Positions 1-8,110 of a stretch of DNA of 64,000 bases are shown here, piece after piece. Under the pieces are notes generated by a model. The model worked only from the letters and a program-made list of their open reading frames with translations, was not told where the DNA came from and made no database searches. Numbering within the stretch: position 1 is the first letter of the stretch; every line of letters starts with the position of its first letter. Position numbers and translations under genes: made by a program. This DNA comes from Mycobacterium sp. Aquia_216 (GTDB taxonomy: Bacteria > Actinomycetota > Actinomycetes > Mycobacteriales > Mycobacteriaceae), in assembly GCF_026723865.1 (NCBI RefSeq), contig NZ_CP113529.1:4340001-4404000 (forward strand), written 5' to 3'.

Positions 1-170
1 TCGGCATAGATGGTCCCGAAGGCCAACGACGATTTGCCGGATCCGGAGATCCCCGTGAACGCGACCAGCGCATCACGCGGCGCCACGACATCCACACCTC
101 GTAGGTTGTGGACCCGCGTCCCGTAAACGCGCACACAAGGGTCGATGTCATCCGTGCGTCTGTAGGACAT
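1..170 (-). CDS. UvrA-like excinuclease ABC subunit A, 5' part only
   Basis: The gene runs off the left edge of the window, so only the first 56 residues are visible. They contain a UvrA-type first nucleotide-binding motif, read as [20 protein letters not shown], with an intact Walker A (GISGSGKSS). UvrA proteins are ABC ATPases that recognise DNA damage. The short N-terminus and the sequence suggest a UvrA paralogue rather than the housekeeping UvrA, but this cannot be settled from 56 residues. The ATG at 168-170 is the only sensible start. A decayed insertion sequence lies directly upstream. Confidence 0.75.
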   Translation of the reverse strand, partial: MSYRRTDDIDPCVRVYGTRVHNLRGVDVVAPRDALVAFTGISGSGKSSLAFGTIYA

Positions 171-175
171 CTCTG

Positions 176-414
176 TCATCGTGCTCGGACGGGTACCCGT
201 GCCGCGGCCACGCAAGCACGATGCGGACACGACACCGGCCGATGCGACCGATCCATCAGGCCCTCAAGGCCGCCGGCCTCGTTCCGGGCGAACCAGCTGT
301 GCAACGTCTGCCGCAATACCCCAAACTTCTCGGGAGCCTGCGACACCGACAACCCATCGGCAATCACCGCCAACAAGCCGCATACCTCTGCTCGGCCATG
401 CTCACCTCGCTCAT
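176..414 (-). pseudogene. IS481-type transposase N-terminal fragment, frameshifted
   Basis: The reverse strand encodes a helix-turn-helix segment (LSVSQAPEKFGVLRQTLHSW, then [10 protein letters not shown]) typical of the N-terminus of IS481/IS3-type transposases. The natural start appears to be ATG 412-414 (MSEVSMAEQRYAA), but one base is gained or lost near 376-385. The start and the HTH segment are therefore in different frames. The DDE catalytic domain is absent because the reading is interrupted and then runs into the uvrA-like gene. This is a remnant, not an active transposase. Confidence 0.6.
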
Positions 415-420
415 CTAGGG

Positions 421-515
421 AGTGTCAAGGATCAGCCGAAATAACTGTCAACCATCAGCCGAAACACCGTGAGGCACCACCCGAAGGCAACATGTCAAGC
501 AACAGCCGAGGTCAT
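421..515. repeat. Three degenerate direct repeats, probable IS end
   Basis: Three copies of a roughly 20-bp motif, TGTCAAggATCAGCCGAAA, begin at 423, 446 and 493, so the spacing is 23 and then 47 bp. Tandem transposase-binding repeats of this kind are seen at the ends of IS481-type elements. Their place just upstream of the transposase fragment supports an insertion-sequence terminus. The opposite end is not visible. Confidence 0.45.
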
Positions 516-526
516 ACACTTTTACG

Positions 527-573
527 GTGGGGCGGGCGGGGCTCGAACCCGCGACCAACGGATTATGAGTCCG
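527..573 (-). repeat. Left attachment repeat (copy of tRNA 3' half)
   Basis: This 47-bp sequence is identical to 4986-5032. It covers the anticodon region to the 3' end of the CAU tRNA but lacks the 5' half, so it cannot form a tRNA. It is the displaced attachment half-site at the left junction of the element. Confidence 0.85.
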
Positions 574-859
574 TATCCGGCGTTGCTAGCGTCGGACCAG
601 CAAGCATCAGTGAATCTTCCACGGATTCATTCTGGACAGTTAAACCCCTTGTTATTCAATCTCTTTCAACGATTGCAAGCAATCAATCAAGCTGTTAGTC
701 AGCAAACTTGCAGGTGGGAGCGGCGTTAGCTGGGTCAACACGCCATGTTGACGACATGTTGACGGGCGGTCCGAGCTGAACAAGTTTGCTGATTCAAAAC
801 CCAAGGTTGAACCCGCGCGCCATCCACCAGGGCGGGGGGTGGGTAGCTAGTATCTGCGC
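574..859. other. Gene-free left end of element, with inverted repeat and paired TTGAC motifs
   Basis: No convincing coding sequence is present. An 11-bp perfect inverted repeat (CAGCAAACTTG and CAAGTTTGCTG) lies at about 699-709 and 781-791. Between its arms are two TTGAC motifs at 748-752 and 759-763, spaced 11 bp apart. The same motif pair with the same 11-bp spacing recurs near the other end at 4896-4911. These could be arm-type integrase sites or promoter elements. Confidence 0.4.
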
Positions 860-1888
860 GTGTCAGATGGCGAGGACCGCGCAATCAGTAGCAGACTTCT
901 ATCATTTGGTCCGGTCAAAACCTTTAAGAGCTTTGGCCCGGTGAGCAAGTGGACGCTAACTTGTATGTTTCTGTCCGGTTGGATTCTGCTCTACGCATTG
1001 ATCAAAGAGGATCTGAGTAAATCAGAATGGTGGCATAGCCTTTCATACATACCCAATATTGCTGCGGGCCTGACAGGTTTTCTTATCGGCGCGCCGGTTG
1101 CCCTAGTCTTATTGGCAAGCTTCACCATCGAACGCGAAGAGCGAACAGCGCTTGATAGAGCCAACCGTTTAACAACCTTCGCGTGGACCCAGCTCCGCGA
1201 CGAGATCAACGACCTATGTTCCGAGTCGCGGTTCTATGGCCTTCGTTTCGATGCAGCAAGCGTGTATGACGGATATCGCGTAGTTATCCAGGAATTTGAA
1301 AGGTACCGGATCAGTCCTCATACAGACCACGATTTTGATGAACTACAAGCTCACTTACGTCAACAATTGCCGAATTGGGTAGACGCTTTGAATACCGTCA
1401 CCCAAAGCGTCGGAACGCATAAACAAATACAACTCCGTTGGTCTGCGATTCTCGCCAATTGGAGCACGCTAGACCAATACGTCCGGTTGCAGCGGCTAGA
1501 ACGAAGTCTGCCGTGGTTTGATTACGTAGTCCATGCAGACATACGTAATCGTCTCTCCGCAATCGAAAATCCGGTTAGCAGGTTTTCCGCGATCCATGAT
1601 GAGGGCGCTACAAGCTCCTATTCGAATATGTCTGCGTGCTATAGGCGGGCAAGCGAATGCTCGTACCTGAGTAAAGAAAGTTTCGATAAATACTTTCTCG
1701 GTGCAGGCAGCGGTGCTATAGGATTTCCTTGGCAGGCGAATCTCGATTACCCGAAGGAAGCCAGCATAGCGGTCACGGCGTTATCCGAACTCAAAGCTGC
1801 CGTGGAGCTAGTCGACGAAGAAAACTGGCCCGCAGCCGCCAGCACGCCTACCGAAAAGCCGTCAACCCGACCGCTTGGCTTCAATTGA
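860..1888 (+). CDS. Membrane protein of unknown function, element cargo
   Basis: The 342-residue product is not recognised. It has two predicted transmembrane segments near residues 33-46 and 67-86 (the second AAGLTGFLIGAPVALVLLAS). A long, mostly helical, probably cytoplasmic region with several Trp and Arg residues follows, and no catalytic motif stands out. GTG at 860 is the first start in the frame. Codon use is clearly AT-richer than in the backbone genes, consistent with arrival on the element. Its 3' end overlaps the convergent integrase fragment by 27 bp. Confidence 0.7.
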   Translation: MSDGEDRAISSRLLSFGPVKTFKSFGPVSKWTLTCMFLSGWILLYALIKEDLSKSEWWHSLSYIPNIAAGLTGFLIGAPVALVLLASFTIEREERTALDRANRLTTFAWTQLRDEINDLCSESRFYGLRFDAASVYDGYRVVIQEFERYRISPHTDHDFDELQAHLRQQLPNWVDALNTVTQSVGTHKQIQLRWSAILANWSTLDQYVRLQRLERSLPWFDYVVHADIRNRLSAIENPVSRFSAIHDEGATSSYSNMSACYRRASECSYLSKESFDKYFLGAGSGAIGFPWQANLDYPKEASIAVTALSELKAAVELVDEENWPAAASTPTEKPSTRPLGFN

Positions 1889-2455
1889 CACAACGTTGTT
1901 TTCAGCGACTTTGACAACAGGACGGGCCAACGGCGCAGCTTTACCGCCTTCGGCGCTAGAAATGTAATCGCCGTACACGTCCAAAGTCAGGGTAAAAGTG
2001 CTGTGCCCCAACCATTTCGATACCTGCATGTAGTGCTCACCGCTAGACAAGCTCATTACCGCGAAGCTGTGCCGCAGGTCATGCCATCGCGCAGCGGGCA
2101 ACTTGTGTGCTTTCAACGCAGGCGCAAGGTAGCGCTTGTAGACGTTGGAGCAATCGATTGGTTCGGCGTAGTTGTACCGGCTGGCGCTATCGCGGGTATC
2201 CAGGCCAGCATCTAGCGCGGCCTTCATTGAATACCGGGCGGGAAACAGCGGCGCATATAGGTCCGCAGCGTTCGGGTGCGTTTCGGCCAGGTAGTCGCGC
2301 AAGTCATCGGCCAGCCAGCCATCTAGCGGCACGGTTCGAATCGATTTGGCCGATTTAGGGGTGTCAACGATCCATCGACCACCGCGCTTGGTTTTGGTCC
2401 GCGATCCACCAATGCGGTTGGGGTTCCCAGGCGCGGCCGGCTCTGCGCGTTCCCC
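1862..2455 (-). pseudogene. Tyrosine recombinase (integrase), C-terminal catalytic fragment
   Basis: The fragment holds the second half of a phage-type integrase catalytic domain. HDLRHSFA carries the His-x-x-Arg pair, WLGHST carries the next His, and VYGDY holds the likely nucleophilic Tyr. The frame is open back to an in-frame TGA near 2456, but the arm-binding and core-binding domains and the first catalytic Arg are missing. Immediately upstream is the 3' end of an unrelated gene (stop at 2463). The gene was therefore cut by a deletion or rearrangement. The longest intact reading starts at GTG 2332. It is predicted inactive. Confidence 0.75.
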
Positions 2456-2462
2456 TCAGTTG

Positions 2463-3026
2463 CTAACCCTCTTCTCTGGCCTTGATACGCGTAACGTTTT
2501 GAAAAGTCTTGGTATCTAGGTAGACCGGGTTGCGGTGTGGCCTATCGTCTTTGTCTTGGTATTCGACACGGCCGACGAATACTGAACGTAGTTCGGGAAG
2601 AACAGGGCGATTCAACTGTGGAGCTTGCTGAGCGAGTTTTCGTTCCTTCTCGTATTCATCGAGTGCAATACCCGACTCCCACATCGTTCTCCACTCTTGG
2701 CCGGGTGCTAGAACAACGATGCTCTCTGGTAGGTAAAGCGAGGTAACTCTGTCGCCGGTAGCAAGATTGTCCCAAGGCACCACATCTAACGGCGGTAGGG
2801 TTAATCTGATCCCATAGGCAGGAGTCTCGCCGAAGTTCTTGACTACGAAGTCAAGGTAGTGCCAGTCTTGGTGGTTCAAATCGGCATAGACGACGACGTT
2901 CGGCTGCGCAACTCTTTCGCGCGTAAGCCGCATTTCGCGAAGCTGGCGCAGCGCGAGGTACGCGGCGACGGCCGCAATCCCAGCAGTAACCCATATGCCC
3001 CAGGCCGCCCACGCATCAGCACCCAT
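2463..3026 (-). CDS. Single-pass membrane protein with predicted beta-sandwich domain, element cargo
   Basis: This 187-residue protein starts with a membrane segment (AWGIWVTAGIAAVAAYLAL), then RQLREMRLTRERVAQPNVVV and a beta-rich domain with the pattern VKNFGETPAYGIRL. Many actinobacterial hypothetical proteins share this membrane-anchor plus Ig-like layout, but no function is known to me. An upstream ATG would add 22 residues; I prefer the ATG at 3024-3026, which puts the membrane segment at the N-terminus. It is divergent from the next gene, which has a similar architecture. Confidence 0.6.
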   Translation of the reverse strand: MGADAWAAWGIWVTAGIAAVAAYLALRQLREMRLTRERVAQPNVVVYADLNHQDWHYLDFVVKNFGETPAYGIRLTLPPLDVVPWDNLATGDRVTSLYLPESIVVLAPGQEWRTMWESGIALDEYEKERKLAQQAPQLNRPVLPELRSVFVGRVEYQDKDDRPHRNPVYLDTKTFQNVTRIKAREEG

Positions 3027-3125
3027 GGAGCTAAGCCTAGACGTTGGCTGTTTGGAGGACCTTCCGGGTAAGTTGAACCGGCGTGTCATCACCAGGGCGG
3101 TTGCGGGCCTGTCTACCTTTGACTG

Positions 3126-3869
3126 GTGGTAGTCGCCAACAGCTTTCTAGAGCACAACAGTTGGCTCCCCGGCGTTGTGGTCGCAGTCGTTCTGTTCGTA
3201 ATCGGAGCGATTCAACGGCACCGCGATAAGCAATCGAAAACATTCGACTACCAAATCATCTCTGATGTGCCAATCCTCAGGACTCGTCCAAGCGATTTGA
3301 AGGTGTTGTACCAGGATGAGGAACTTCAACACCCGCGCTTGTTGCGCGCAGCATTCAGGAATACCGGCAACCAGGTAATTAAAGAGGTCGAGTTTTTACA
3401 ACACTATTCAATCAACTTCAAGGACGCTAAGTTGGCAGACGCCCAACTTGATGTCGAAAAACCGCGTGGCATAGTTCGTCACCTAATCGTGGATGAAAAA
3501 GGGCAAGTTGAAATTTTCTGTAGAACCATCAATGCAGGAGATGGGTTTGTGGTACAGATACTTCTGGACTCAGAAGGTCCATCCAAAGTCGACGTGACTG
3601 GAAGGATTGAGGGCTGGTCACGTCCATCGAAATCGGTCGATTTAGTTAATCAGTTTGACCTGGTTCGATTTCTCCGCATGCTGTCCATTCCCTTTATTTT
3701 TGCCCTGGTGATAGCGGTGTACTTTCTGTCATCGAAAATTTTTGTGGCAGATATTGGAAAGTCTTTTGGTGCGGTAGGTAGCGCTATCGCTATATCATTT
3801 AGCGCTGCGGTAACCTGGGTCCTCGCTCTGTCCGACTATTATGAGAAGAAATTTCGATGGATACCGTAA
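3126..3869 (+). CDS. Membrane protein with predicted beta-sandwich domain, element cargo
   Basis: The 247-residue product is not recognised. It has one membrane helix near residues 15-29, a beta-rich central domain (FRNTGNQVIKEVEFLQHY, similar in style to the neighbour at 2463-3026) and two C-terminal membrane helices near residues 187-235. The start is GTG at 3126. It is AT-rich, divergent from the preceding gene and 36 bp upstream of the next gene on the same strand, with which it may be co-transcribed. Confidence 0.6.
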   Translation: MVVANSFLEHNSWLPGVVVAVVLFVIGAIQRHRDKQSKTFDYQIISDVPILRTRPSDLKVLYQDEELQHPRLLRAAFRNTGNQVIKEVEFLQHYSINFKDAKLADAQLDVEKPRGIVRHLIVDEKGQVEIFCRTINAGDGFVVQILLDSEGPSKVDVTGRIEGWSRPSKSVDLVNQFDLVRFLRMLSIPFIFALVIAVYFLSSKIFVADIGKSFGAVGSAIAISFSAAVTWVLALSDYYEKKFRWIP

Positions 3870-3905
3870 TGTTTTGGCTCGGACCCGCGATTAGGCGGTG
3901 AGTGA

Positions 3906-4661
3906 GTGAAGCCTGTTGAGCGGATATTTCCCAACTGGCGAGAATTTGCTCGAGACCACATAATTTGGATTCTCGGCCTGTTACCGCTCGTGTTGGCTGG
4001 AATCAAGTTGTTCGCCGTGTCAGAAGGTGATCCTGAAGTTTTTCGGTTTCTGTTACGCGATTTAAACGTGGTGCAATTAGTTATCGCGACGGTAGTGCCT
4101 TTTGCGCCTCTAGTAATTTTTTGGACGTATGTTGTGTGGCTGGACTGGATTCGGCGGACGCCTGCCGCAGTGCGCAACCAGGTCATGCCAGAGTGGCTTG
4201 ATCAACCGATATGGAACGCAGCAATGCTCATCGTACTAATCATGCCGACGTTTCAAATTCTCATAAGCATTGCCATTTTAATGTTTCTCTTTTTTCGCCG
4301 TCGCCGCGCGCGAAAGAAGGCAGAGCTTCGATGGGGAGCGAATCATGGGCAGACATTAGCTCCGATATATTGGAGCGCTCGCGGCTTCTTGTTCGGACTA
4401 GTACTTCAAGGCTTGATCGGTTCGTCTGGAAGTTGGTTCCCGGCGGAGGCGGTGAAAGTCAGGGGTTCAGATGTTCAAGCTGCATATGTGATCTCGTACG
4501 ACCGTGACTGGACGACGGTTTTGGATAGCCACAAAAAGATCAAATTGTATAAAACCGAGTCTGTAGAATCGCGTAGCGCCTGTATTGGCGACTGGACCTG
4601 GTTAGGCAGGCCAATCACGAAGGTCTTCAGTAGTGCGCCTGAACCTATATGTCCGGGTTGA
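3906..4661 (+). CDS. Multi-pass membrane protein of unknown function, element cargo
   Basis: The 251-residue product is not recognised. It has about four hydrophobic segments: near residues 20-36, 57-78, 107-129 with a following RRRRARKK stop-transfer cluster, and around 155-172. A soluble C-terminal tail containing two Cys residues follows. GTG at 3906 is chosen as start. AT-rich codon use and its place inside the tRNA-bounded element mark it as acquired. It lies just downstream of another membrane protein and could form a two-gene unit with it. Confidence 0.6.
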   Translation: MKPVERIFPNWREFARDHIIWILGLLPLVLAGIKLFAVSEGDPEVFRFLLRDLNVVQLVIATVVPFAPLVIFWTYVVWLDWIRRTPAAVRNQVMPEWLDQPIWNAAMLIVLIMPTFQILISIAILMFLFFRRRRARKKAELRWGANHGQTLAPIYWSARGFLFGLVLQGLIGSSGSWFPAEAVKVRGSDVQAAYVISYDRDWTTVLDSHKKIKLYKTESVESRSACIGDWTWLGRPITKVFSSAPEPICPG

Positions 4662-4985
4662 CCCGCTGCGCCACGCGGAGCTGAAACGAAGCAATTGCGA
4701 GTGTCCCCGCCGTTCGGTTTGGTCCGGTGGTGTTTCGCCGCTAGCGCGGCTCAACAGTCCCGTTGCGGTCTTGCGTTGCGTAGGTGGTCAGAACTAGCCG
4801 CCGGGATTCAACTTGGCTCGTTTCGTCTGGCGAATCAGGCTCTAGCTCGGCGTTTGCTAGCGCCGCACCGCTTGCTTGGTACAACGGTTGGTATGTTGAC
4901 AGCGCGTTGACAGAGCGGGCTTTTAGCCGGATTTAATCAATGGCCAGCAAACCCTGAAACTAGCTCTCACCTGCATTTTTACCTT
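4662..4985. other. Gene-free right end of element
   Basis: No convincing coding sequence is seen. The stretch contains a pair of TTGAC motifs at 4896-4900 and 4907-4911, spaced 11 bp as at the left end. They are candidate arm-type integrase sites. The last bases before the tRNA (near 4970-4985) loosely resemble those before the left attachment repeat. Confidence 0.35.
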
Positions 4986-5032
4986 GTGGGGCGGGCGGGG
5001 CTCGAACCCGCGACCAACGGATTATGAGTCCG
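4986..5032 (-). repeat. Right attachment repeat, inside tRNA
   Basis: This is identical over 47 bp to 527-573. It includes the tRNA from within the anticodon stem to the discriminator base. The element restored the tRNA when it inserted. Confidence 0.85.
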
Positions 5033-5060
5033 CGGCTCTAACCAACTGAGCTACCGCCCC
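4987..5060 (-). tRNA. tRNA with CAU anticodon (elongator Met or Ile2)
   Basis: A full 74-nt cloverleaf folds: a 7-bp acceptor stem GGGGCGG/CCGCCCC, D-arm GCTC/GAGC, anticodon stem GCGGA/TCCGT with loop CTCATAA, and T-arm GCGGG/CCCGC with loop TTCGAGC. CCA is not encoded. The anticodon is CAU. The stem lacks the three G-C pairs of initiator tRNA, so it is elongator Met or the lysidine-type Ile tRNA. Its 3' half is the integration site of the element to its left. Confidence 0.93.
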
Positions 5061-5249
5061 CGGCGGTTAACGGGTTCGACCTTAGCGCCAGCTCCCACGC
5101 CCGGCGATGCCATGGTCGCCCAGTCCCGCCGCCGAAGCCGAACGGGATAAGCGTAGTGACACGACCAAAGCGCAGTCAGTTCGCGAGGGTAGGGTCATGA
5201 CGGCGGTCACGGCAATACGCCGCGACCAACAACGATGCGAGGAAATCCA

Positions 5250-5570
5250 GTGTCCGAAACCAAGCTTACGGTCATCTACGACAACCCCACCGACCCGGCC
5301 GCCTTCGAAAGCGCCTATGAGGCAGAACAATTGGAGCTCGCTCGGCGGATACCGGGATATCTGCGGCTTGAGGCGTCGAAGGTTTGGCCGAAAGAAGACG
5401 GCAGCCCGACGCCCGCTTACCGGATGATCGACCTGTACTACCCGACTTACGACGACGTCAGTGTGGCGGTGACGACACCGGAAGCAGGCGCGTTCTTCGA
5501 AGCGCTGGGGCGCCTCGCCACTGGCGGGGTACGGGTACTGGTCTCCGACATCGAGGTGCCGCAGCACTGA
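5250..5570 (+). CDS. EthD-family protein
   Basis: The 106-residue protein fits the EthD ferredoxin-like fold. It starts LTVIYDNPTDPAAFESAYEA and has the RIPGYLRLEASKVW strand and a C-terminal VRVLVSDIEV strand. EthD-type proteins are small dimeric alpha-beta barrels whose exact role is mostly unknown; one was first seen beside ether-degrading P450 genes. GTG at 5250 is preferred over ATG 5235 because a GAGGA ribosome site sits just upstream. It stands alone between the tRNA and a convergent gene. Confidence 0.7.
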   Translation: MSETKLTVIYDNPTDPAAFESAYEAEQLELARRIPGYLRLEASKVWPKEDGSPTPAYRMIDLYYPTYDDVSVAVTTPEAGAFFEALGRLATGGVRVLVSDIEVPQH

Positions 5571-5604
5571 TCTCGAGCGGCCGTAGGCCGCCGCCGTGGT
5601 CAGC

Positions 5605-5784
5605 TCAGTCGTCGATATGTGTCGGCGACGTGGTGAGTACTACGCAACGTTGCCAGGTGCCGTCAGCCTGAACGGGTCCGTCGCACTTGCTGGCAACGAA
5701 CCCTCCGTACTGGCACCCAGCGCTGGCCGCCGACGCGAAGGCAATCAGCGCGGCAGCCAGTTCTGCGACCCACCGTCGCGTCAA
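5605..5784 (-). CDS. Small secreted CDGP-type protein
   Basis: This 59-residue frame has a hydrophobic N-terminal signal-like stretch (AELAAALIAFASAASA), then GCQYGGFVASKCDGPVQADG and TWQRC. The Cys pattern and CDGP motif match a small exported mycobacterial family known only as CDGP-domain proteins. The start is TTG at 5784, just inside the 3' end of the upstream AhpD-like gene, so the two are likely co-transcribed. It ends at TGA 5605. Four Cys residues could form two disulfides outside the cell. The function is unknown. Confidence 0.6.
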   Translation of the reverse strand: MTRRWVAELAAALIAFASAASAGCQYGGFVASKCDGPVQADGTWQRCVVLTTSPTHIDD

Positions 5785-5786
5785 CG

Positions 5787-6647
5787 TCAGCTGAAAACCG
5801 TCTGACCGTCGACATCGAGCAGGTAACGCTCGGTGCCGCTCTCAACCCGGGGGGCGTCCCCGCCCAGCGAGACCGCGATTTTATTGCTGGCGTTGCGCAT
5901 GACGTCGAGGGTGAGCTCGACGGCTTCGACCTGGGAAAACCGAGCGCGCACCTCGGCGACAACGTCGGCGTCGAGGTGCGCCGGCGTCCAAATTAACCCA
6001 TCGGCATAGCGCAGCGCTGCTTTTGCGCGCTCATCGATCAGCGTCGAGCTCTCGAACTGCACGATGTCGTCGTACAGCGCCTCCGAACCCCCGGCATCCA
6101 GCGCCCTGCTCTCCCGCACCGATTTGCACAGCCGGCAGTTGTGCTGCGCCGCCCCGCGCAGCCGCACCAACTCGGAGGTCACCGGGTCAAGCGCCCGCAT
6201 CCGGCCGACCGCGGGCAGGAACTCGTTGAACACCTCACCCGACGGGTCGGTGGCGTGATCCCACTCGATCGGGCCGCCCGTCCAGCCGAGATAACCCGAG
6301 CCGACACCCAACGCTTCCAGCCCGGCCCGCACCCGCGGCACGAAGTCGGCGATGTACATCGCCACCACGACACCAAAGGTGCTGTCCCCCAACGCCTTGA
6401 ACAATCGCGACCGCTGCTCGCCAGTGATCGCGGAAACGTCGGCGCTGAATTGCTCGGCGAACTCGGTGACGACGGCTTCGGCCTCGGATTCGGGTTGGTC
6501 GACCGAAACCTCGACCGGCAGCGGCGGCAGCGACATCGTCTGCGCACACACCCGACGCACCAAGCCCACCAGGCGAGCATCAGCCGGCGGAGACAGGGCC
6601 ACCAACCGCGTCAGCTGAGCATCTCGAACCGTAGCGGGAGTCACCAT
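5787..6647 (-). CDS. AhpD-like / carboxymuconolactone decarboxylase family protein
   Basis: The 286-residue protein contains the family signature [17 protein letters not shown], whose Cys-x-x-Cys pair acts in AhpD-type peroxide reduction. A long N-terminal half (residues 1-150) is mostly helical. Many mycobacterial members of this length are annotated only at family level and a substrate cannot be assigned. The ATG at 6645-6647 is adjacent to a GTG codon. It is followed by the small CDGP gene and preceded, 16 bp away, by the pmbA gene on the same strand. Confidence 0.75.
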   Translation of the reverse strand: MVTPATVRDAQLTRLVALSPPADARLVGLVRRVCAQTMSLPPLPVEVSVDQPESEAEAVVTEFAEQFSADVSAITGEQRSRLFKALGDSTFGVVVAMYIADFVPRVRAGLEALGVGSGYLGWTGGPIEWDHATDPSGEVFNEFLPAVGRMRALDPVTSELVRLRGAAQHNCRLCKSVRESRALDAGGSEALYDDIVQFESSTLIDERAKAALRYADGLIWTPAHLDADVVAEVRARFSQVEAVELTLDVMRNASNKIAVSLGGDAPRVESGTERYLLDVDGQTVFS

Positions 6648-6663
6648 GCCCGATACGTTACGA

Positions 6664-8037
6664 CTACTGCGCCTGGCTCACCGACGACATGTGGAAATCC
6701 GGGATCCGCAGGGTCGGCATCGCCGTGCGGGTGACCCAATCGCCCCACTCCCGCGGCAGGGTCTTCTCGCTGACACCGGCCTCCGTGGCGCGCCGCAGCA
6801 GATCCAACGGGCTCTCGTTGAAGCGGAAGTTGTTCACCGCGGCGGTGACTTCGCCATCCTCGATCAGGTACACCCCGTCACGGGTCAGCCCGGTGAGCAA
6901 CAACGTGGTGGGATCGACCTCGCGGATGTACCACAGCGTGGTCAGCAGCAAGCCCCGCTCGGTGCCGGCGATCATGTCGGCGAGGTCTTTCGATCCGCCG
7001 GTCATCACCAGGTTGTCGGCCGCGACAGCGACCTCGGCGTCGAACTTGGCGGCGCTGGCCCGCGGGTAGGCCAGCGCGTTGATCACCCCATTGCGGATCC
7101 AGTCGACGTGGCCGATCTCCATGCCGTTGTCGAACACCGACACGGTCTCCGTGGAGCTGCTCGCCGACACGAACGGTGTGCAGGCCAGCCCGGGCGCCAT
7201 CGGGTCGGAGAACAACGTCAACGGCAGATCGGTGAGCCGCTCCCCCACCCGGGTCCCGCCGCCGGGCGCCGAGAACGCGGTGCGTCCCTCCTGCGCACCC
7301 CGCCCGGCCATTGACCAGCCCAGGTAGATCATCATGTCGGCGACCGTCGACGGCGGCATGATCGTCTCGTAGCGTCCCGCGGGCAGCTCGACGCTGCGCT
7401 CCGCCCAGCCCAGCCGTAGCGACAGGTCCTCGAGCAGCGAATCCGTCGGCACGTCAACGAAATCGGGCGTCCCGATACCCGCCCAGGCGCTGGCGTCACC
7501 GCGCTTGCCGTTGATCTCCACCGCACCGGCGGGTTGCGTGAAACGCCGGCGCAGCCCCGTCGACGACGCCAGGAACGTCGTCGAAACACTGTGGTGGGCA
7601 AAGCCATACAGCCGATCGGTGCCCCGGAATCCGCGGCTCAACGAGCCCGCGACATCGGCGAACACCTCGGCGCCGGTGCCGGGCACCGGCGCATCCCAAT
7701 CCGCGGGCACTCCGGTATCGGTCAGCAGCGGTGCGGCATCGCCGGCCTCCGGCGCGGAACGGGCTGCCTCTTGCGACGCGGCCACCAGAGCCGGGATCAC
7801 CCGAGGGTCCACCTCCGCGGACACCACCGTACCGATGGAAGCGCTATCACCTTTGCGTAGAATCGAAATGATCGAGATGTTGCGGCTGTGCGAAACCCCG
7901 TTGGTGGTCATCGAATTGCCCGCCCACCGCAACGTCGCCTCGACCCTATCGGTGACCAACACCATGGTCTCGTCGACATGGCCCAGTTTCGCCGCCTCTT
8001 CCAACACGAGGTTGACGACGTGCTGCGCGGTGATCAT
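6664..8037 (-). CDS. PmbA/TldE-like protein (Rv2314c-type)
   Basis: The 457-residue protein matches the PmbA/TldE half of the TldD/TldE protease pair. It lacks the HExxxH metal motif found in its neighbour, as expected for the non-catalytic partner. TldD and TldE form a heterodimer that degrades unfolded peptides and matures some modified peptides. ATG at 8037 is favoured over an earlier GTG because GGGAGAG lies upstream. It follows the TldD gene on the same strand with a 73-bp gap, the conserved Rv2314c-Rv2315c order. Confidence 0.85.
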   Translation of the reverse strand: MITAQHVVNLVLEEAAKLGHVDETMVLVTDRVEATLRWAGNSMTTNGVSHSRNISIISILRKGDSASIGTVVSAEVDPRVIPALVAASQEAARSAPEAGDAAPLLTDTGVPADWDAPVPGTGAEVFADVAGSLSRGFRGTDRLYGFAHHSVSTTFLASSTGLRRRFTQPAGAVEINGKRGDASAWAGIGTPDFVDVPTDSLLEDLSLRLGWAERSVELPAGRYETIMPPSTVADMMIYLGWSMAGRGAQEGRTAFSAPGGGTRVGERLTDLPLTLFSDPMAPGLACTPFVSASSSTETVSVFDNGMEIGHVDWIRNGVINALAYPRASAAKFDAEVAVAADNLVMTGGSKDLADMIAGTERGLLLTTLWYIREVDPTTLLLTGLTRDGVYLIEDGEVTAAVNNFRFNESPLDLLRRATEAGVSEKTLPREWGDWVTRTAMPTLRIPDFHMSSVSQAQ

Positions 8038-8110
8038 CGGCGCCACTCTCCCCCGCAAGCGGGCGGTACCCCCACAGCATCACTTCGTTCTGCATCGTCG
8101 CCGACGCGGA

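Larger units (their letters stand above)
527..5032. mobile_element. tRNA-integrated genomic element (4.46 kb), probably immobile
   Basis: Identical 47-bp direct repeats lie at 527-573 and 4986-5032, and the right copy is the 3' half of an intact tRNA gene. This is the layout left by a tyrosine integrase that inserts at a tRNA 3' end and restores the tRNA. The interior holds an integrase fragment and four genes visibly AT-richer than the flanks. The integrase lacks its N-terminal part and no excisionase is recognisable, so the element is probably fixed. Paired TTGAC motifs occur near both ends. Confidence 0.8.

Noticed and set aside
108..698. 196-residue forward frame across the IS remnant and attachment repeat
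   Set aside because: It crosses unrelated elements (uvrA-like start, IS remnant, tRNA copy) and has no domain.
5596..5805. 69-residue forward frame between the EthD and AhpD-like genes
   Set aside because: It is antisense to the CDGP frame, which has a signal-like sequence and Cys motif and is the better candidate.
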